Assembly (NCBI GenBank): GCA_904830895.1
Contig: LR882958.1
Location: 2,226,001 to 2,290,000, forward strand
Source of the DNA: Planktothrix rubescens CCAP 1459/22
Lineage (GTDB): Bacteria > Cyanobacteriota > Cyanobacteriia > Cyanobacteriales > Microcoleaceae
Direction of reading: 5' to 3'
DNA: 64,000 bases
Part shown: in pieces, positions 62,974 through 64,000 of the stretch
Position numbering within the stretch: position 1 is the stretch's first letter
How the letters are laid out: every line of letters starts with the position of its first letter
The notes under the pieces: model-generated
Seen by the model: the letters and a program-made list of their open reading frames with translations, nothing else
The model's database searches: none
Told to the model about the DNA's origin: nothing
Translations under genes and position numbers: made by a program

Positions 62974-64000
62974 ATGACTCATCCCCTTTGGATATACGAT
63001 ACCACATTAAGAGACGGCGCCCAACGGGAAGGATTATCTTTATCTCTTGATGATAAATTGCGAATTGCCCGTCAATTAGATAGTTTAGGAATCCCTTTTA
63101 TTGAAGGAGGATGGCCGGGGGCTAATCCTAAGGATGTGCAGTTTTTTTGGAAGTTGCAAGAACAACCCTTAGTTAATTCGGAAGTTGTGGCATTTTGTTC
63201 GACCAGAAGACCGAATAGTAATGCGGCAGAAGATGATAATTTAAAAGCAATTTTATCCGCCGGAACTCATTGGATCACATTGTTTGGAAAATCCTGGGAT
63301 TTGCACGTTATCGAAGGATTGCAAACAACCCTAACAGAAAATCTGGCGATGATTGCGGATACAATTAAATTTTTTAGGAGTCAAGGAAGACGGGTAATTT
63401 ATGATGCAGAACACTGGTTTGATGGCTATAAAAATAATCCTAATTATGCTTTACAAACCTTAATAACGGCGGCACAGGCGGGGGCGGAATGGTTGGTTTT
63501 TTGTGATACGAATGGAGGGACTTTACCCCATGAAGTAACTAAAATTGTTAGGGATGCAATCCAAGCTACAAAAGACTTAGAAACGCCTTTTCCTCTGCAA
63601 TTTGGGATTCATAGTCATAATGATTCGGGAACGGCTATTGGTAATGCGATCGCAGCCGTATTAGAAGGGGTAAAGATGGTACAGGGAACGATTAATGGCT
63701 ATGGAGAACGTTGTGGAAATGCTAATCTTTGTACTTTAATTCCCAATTTTCAATTAAAATTAGACTATAATTGTATTCAAGATGAACAGATTAAAAGACT
63801 AACAGAAGTGAGTCGGTTTGTGAGTGAAGTTGCCAATTTAGCCCCGGATGATCACGCGCCTTTTGTGGGATTATCTGCCTTTTCCCATAAGGGAGGAATT
63901 CATGTTTCTGCGGTACAAAAAAATCCCCTAACCTATGAACATATTCCCCCAGAAATTATTGGAAATCAACGGCGAATTGTGGTTTCAGATCAAGCTGGTT
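62974..64000 (+). CDS. cimA: Citramalate synthase CimA, cut by the window end
   Basis: CimA condenses pyruvate and acetyl-CoA to (R)-citramalate for threonine-independent isoleucine synthesis. The first 342 codons are present. The DRE-TIM signature LWIYDTTLRDGAQREGLSLS is at the start, and FIEGGWPGANPKD, FGIHSHNDSGTAIGNAIAAV, GYGERCGNANL and SHKGGIHVSAV follow. The EGGWPG variant separates CimA from isopropylmalate and homocitrate synthases. ATG at 62974. The C-terminal regulatory domain lies beyond the window. Confidence 0.93.
   Translation, partial: MTHPLWIYDTTLRDGAQREGLSLSLDDKLRIARQLDSLGIPFIEGGWPGANPKDVQFFWKLQEQPLVNSEVVAFCSTRRPNSNAAEDDNLKAILSAGTHWITLFGKSWDLHVIEGLQTTLTENLAMIADTIKFFRSQGRRVIYDAEHWFDGYKNNPNYALQTLITAAQAGAEWLVFCDTNGGTLPHEVTKIVRDAIQATKDLETPFPLQFGIHSHNDSGTAIGNAIAAVLEGVKMVQGTINGYGERCGNANLCTLIPNFQLKLDYNCIQDEQIKRLTEVSRFVSEVANLAPDDHAPFVGLSAFSHKGGIHVSAVQKNPLTYEHIPPEIIGNQRRIVVSDQAG

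Overview
The window is chromosomal DNA of a filamentous, Planktothrix/Oscillatoria-type cyanobacterium (genus is inference). The evidence is photosynthesis genes on both strands (psbD-psbC, ycf4, nblA, a CpcS-type bilin lyase, gun4, ycf66), low GC, many HIP1 octamers (GCGATCGC), 7-bp short tandem repeats between genes, and families abundant in such genomes (WD40 proteins, DUF433/DUF5615, Uma2, DUF29, solo TnpB). No rRNA, tRNA or CRISPR array was recognised.

Layout. 0.1-2.6 kb: ABC-2 permease, small secreted protein, bilin lyase, nblA. 2.6-7.0 kb: phosphate uptake operon pstS-pstC-pstA-pstB on the minus strand behind a clear Pho box. 7.2-11.8 kb: bioB, bioY, lspA and an FHA-domain class A PBP. 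12.0-12.25 kb: a 23-bp tandem repeat array closed by inverted ends. 12.4-16.0 kb: WD40 Ser/Thr kinase and toxin-antitoxin-like small genes. 16.1-21.3 kb: a 1705-residue protein joining WD40 repeats, seven Ig-like domains, a Pro/Thr linker, a complete RNA polymerase alpha N-terminal domain and three tandem alpha C-terminal domains. 21.4-34.8 kb: paired half-size Mn exporters, YkgJ, Ycf66, a TnpB element with its guide-RNA end, AI-2E-type permease, gun4, rfaE2, HpsJ-like, a glycosyltransferase and a SNF2/SWIM pair. 34.9-40.2 kb: a decayed Bpu10I-type restriction-modification locus split by a 3,973-bp Tn3-family transposon of the Tn4430 (TnpI) kind, with exact ends and a TACTG duplication. 40.4-53.1 kb: psbC/psbD, ycf4, a cyclophilin, a ketosynthase with an in-frame repeat insertion, an orphan C5 methyltransferase, queC, asparaginase, a DUF2256 gene, trmJ and a serine hydrolase. 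53.3-62.3 kb: accessory region with Uma2, a STAND NTPase lacking a sensor domain, an unrecognised three-gene cassette, and remnants of a transposase and a YefM/YoeB-like module. 62.4 kb to the end: a 2Fe-2S ferredoxin and the start of a citramalate synthase.

The most unusual object is the WD40-Ig-RpoA fusion. It looks like a paralogue of the polymerase alpha subunit recruited into a large repeat protein, with its alpha C-terminal domain triplicated as 270-bp DNA repeats. Second is the restriction locus: removing the transposon and one target copy restores the reading frame exactly at the catalytic ECK motif, while a separate older deletion appears to have fused the methyltransferase front half to the nuclease. 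Third is the 56.1-61.2 kb cassette (small beta protein, 738-residue protein with a hydrophobic helical core, tail-fibre-like protein), to which I can assign no function.
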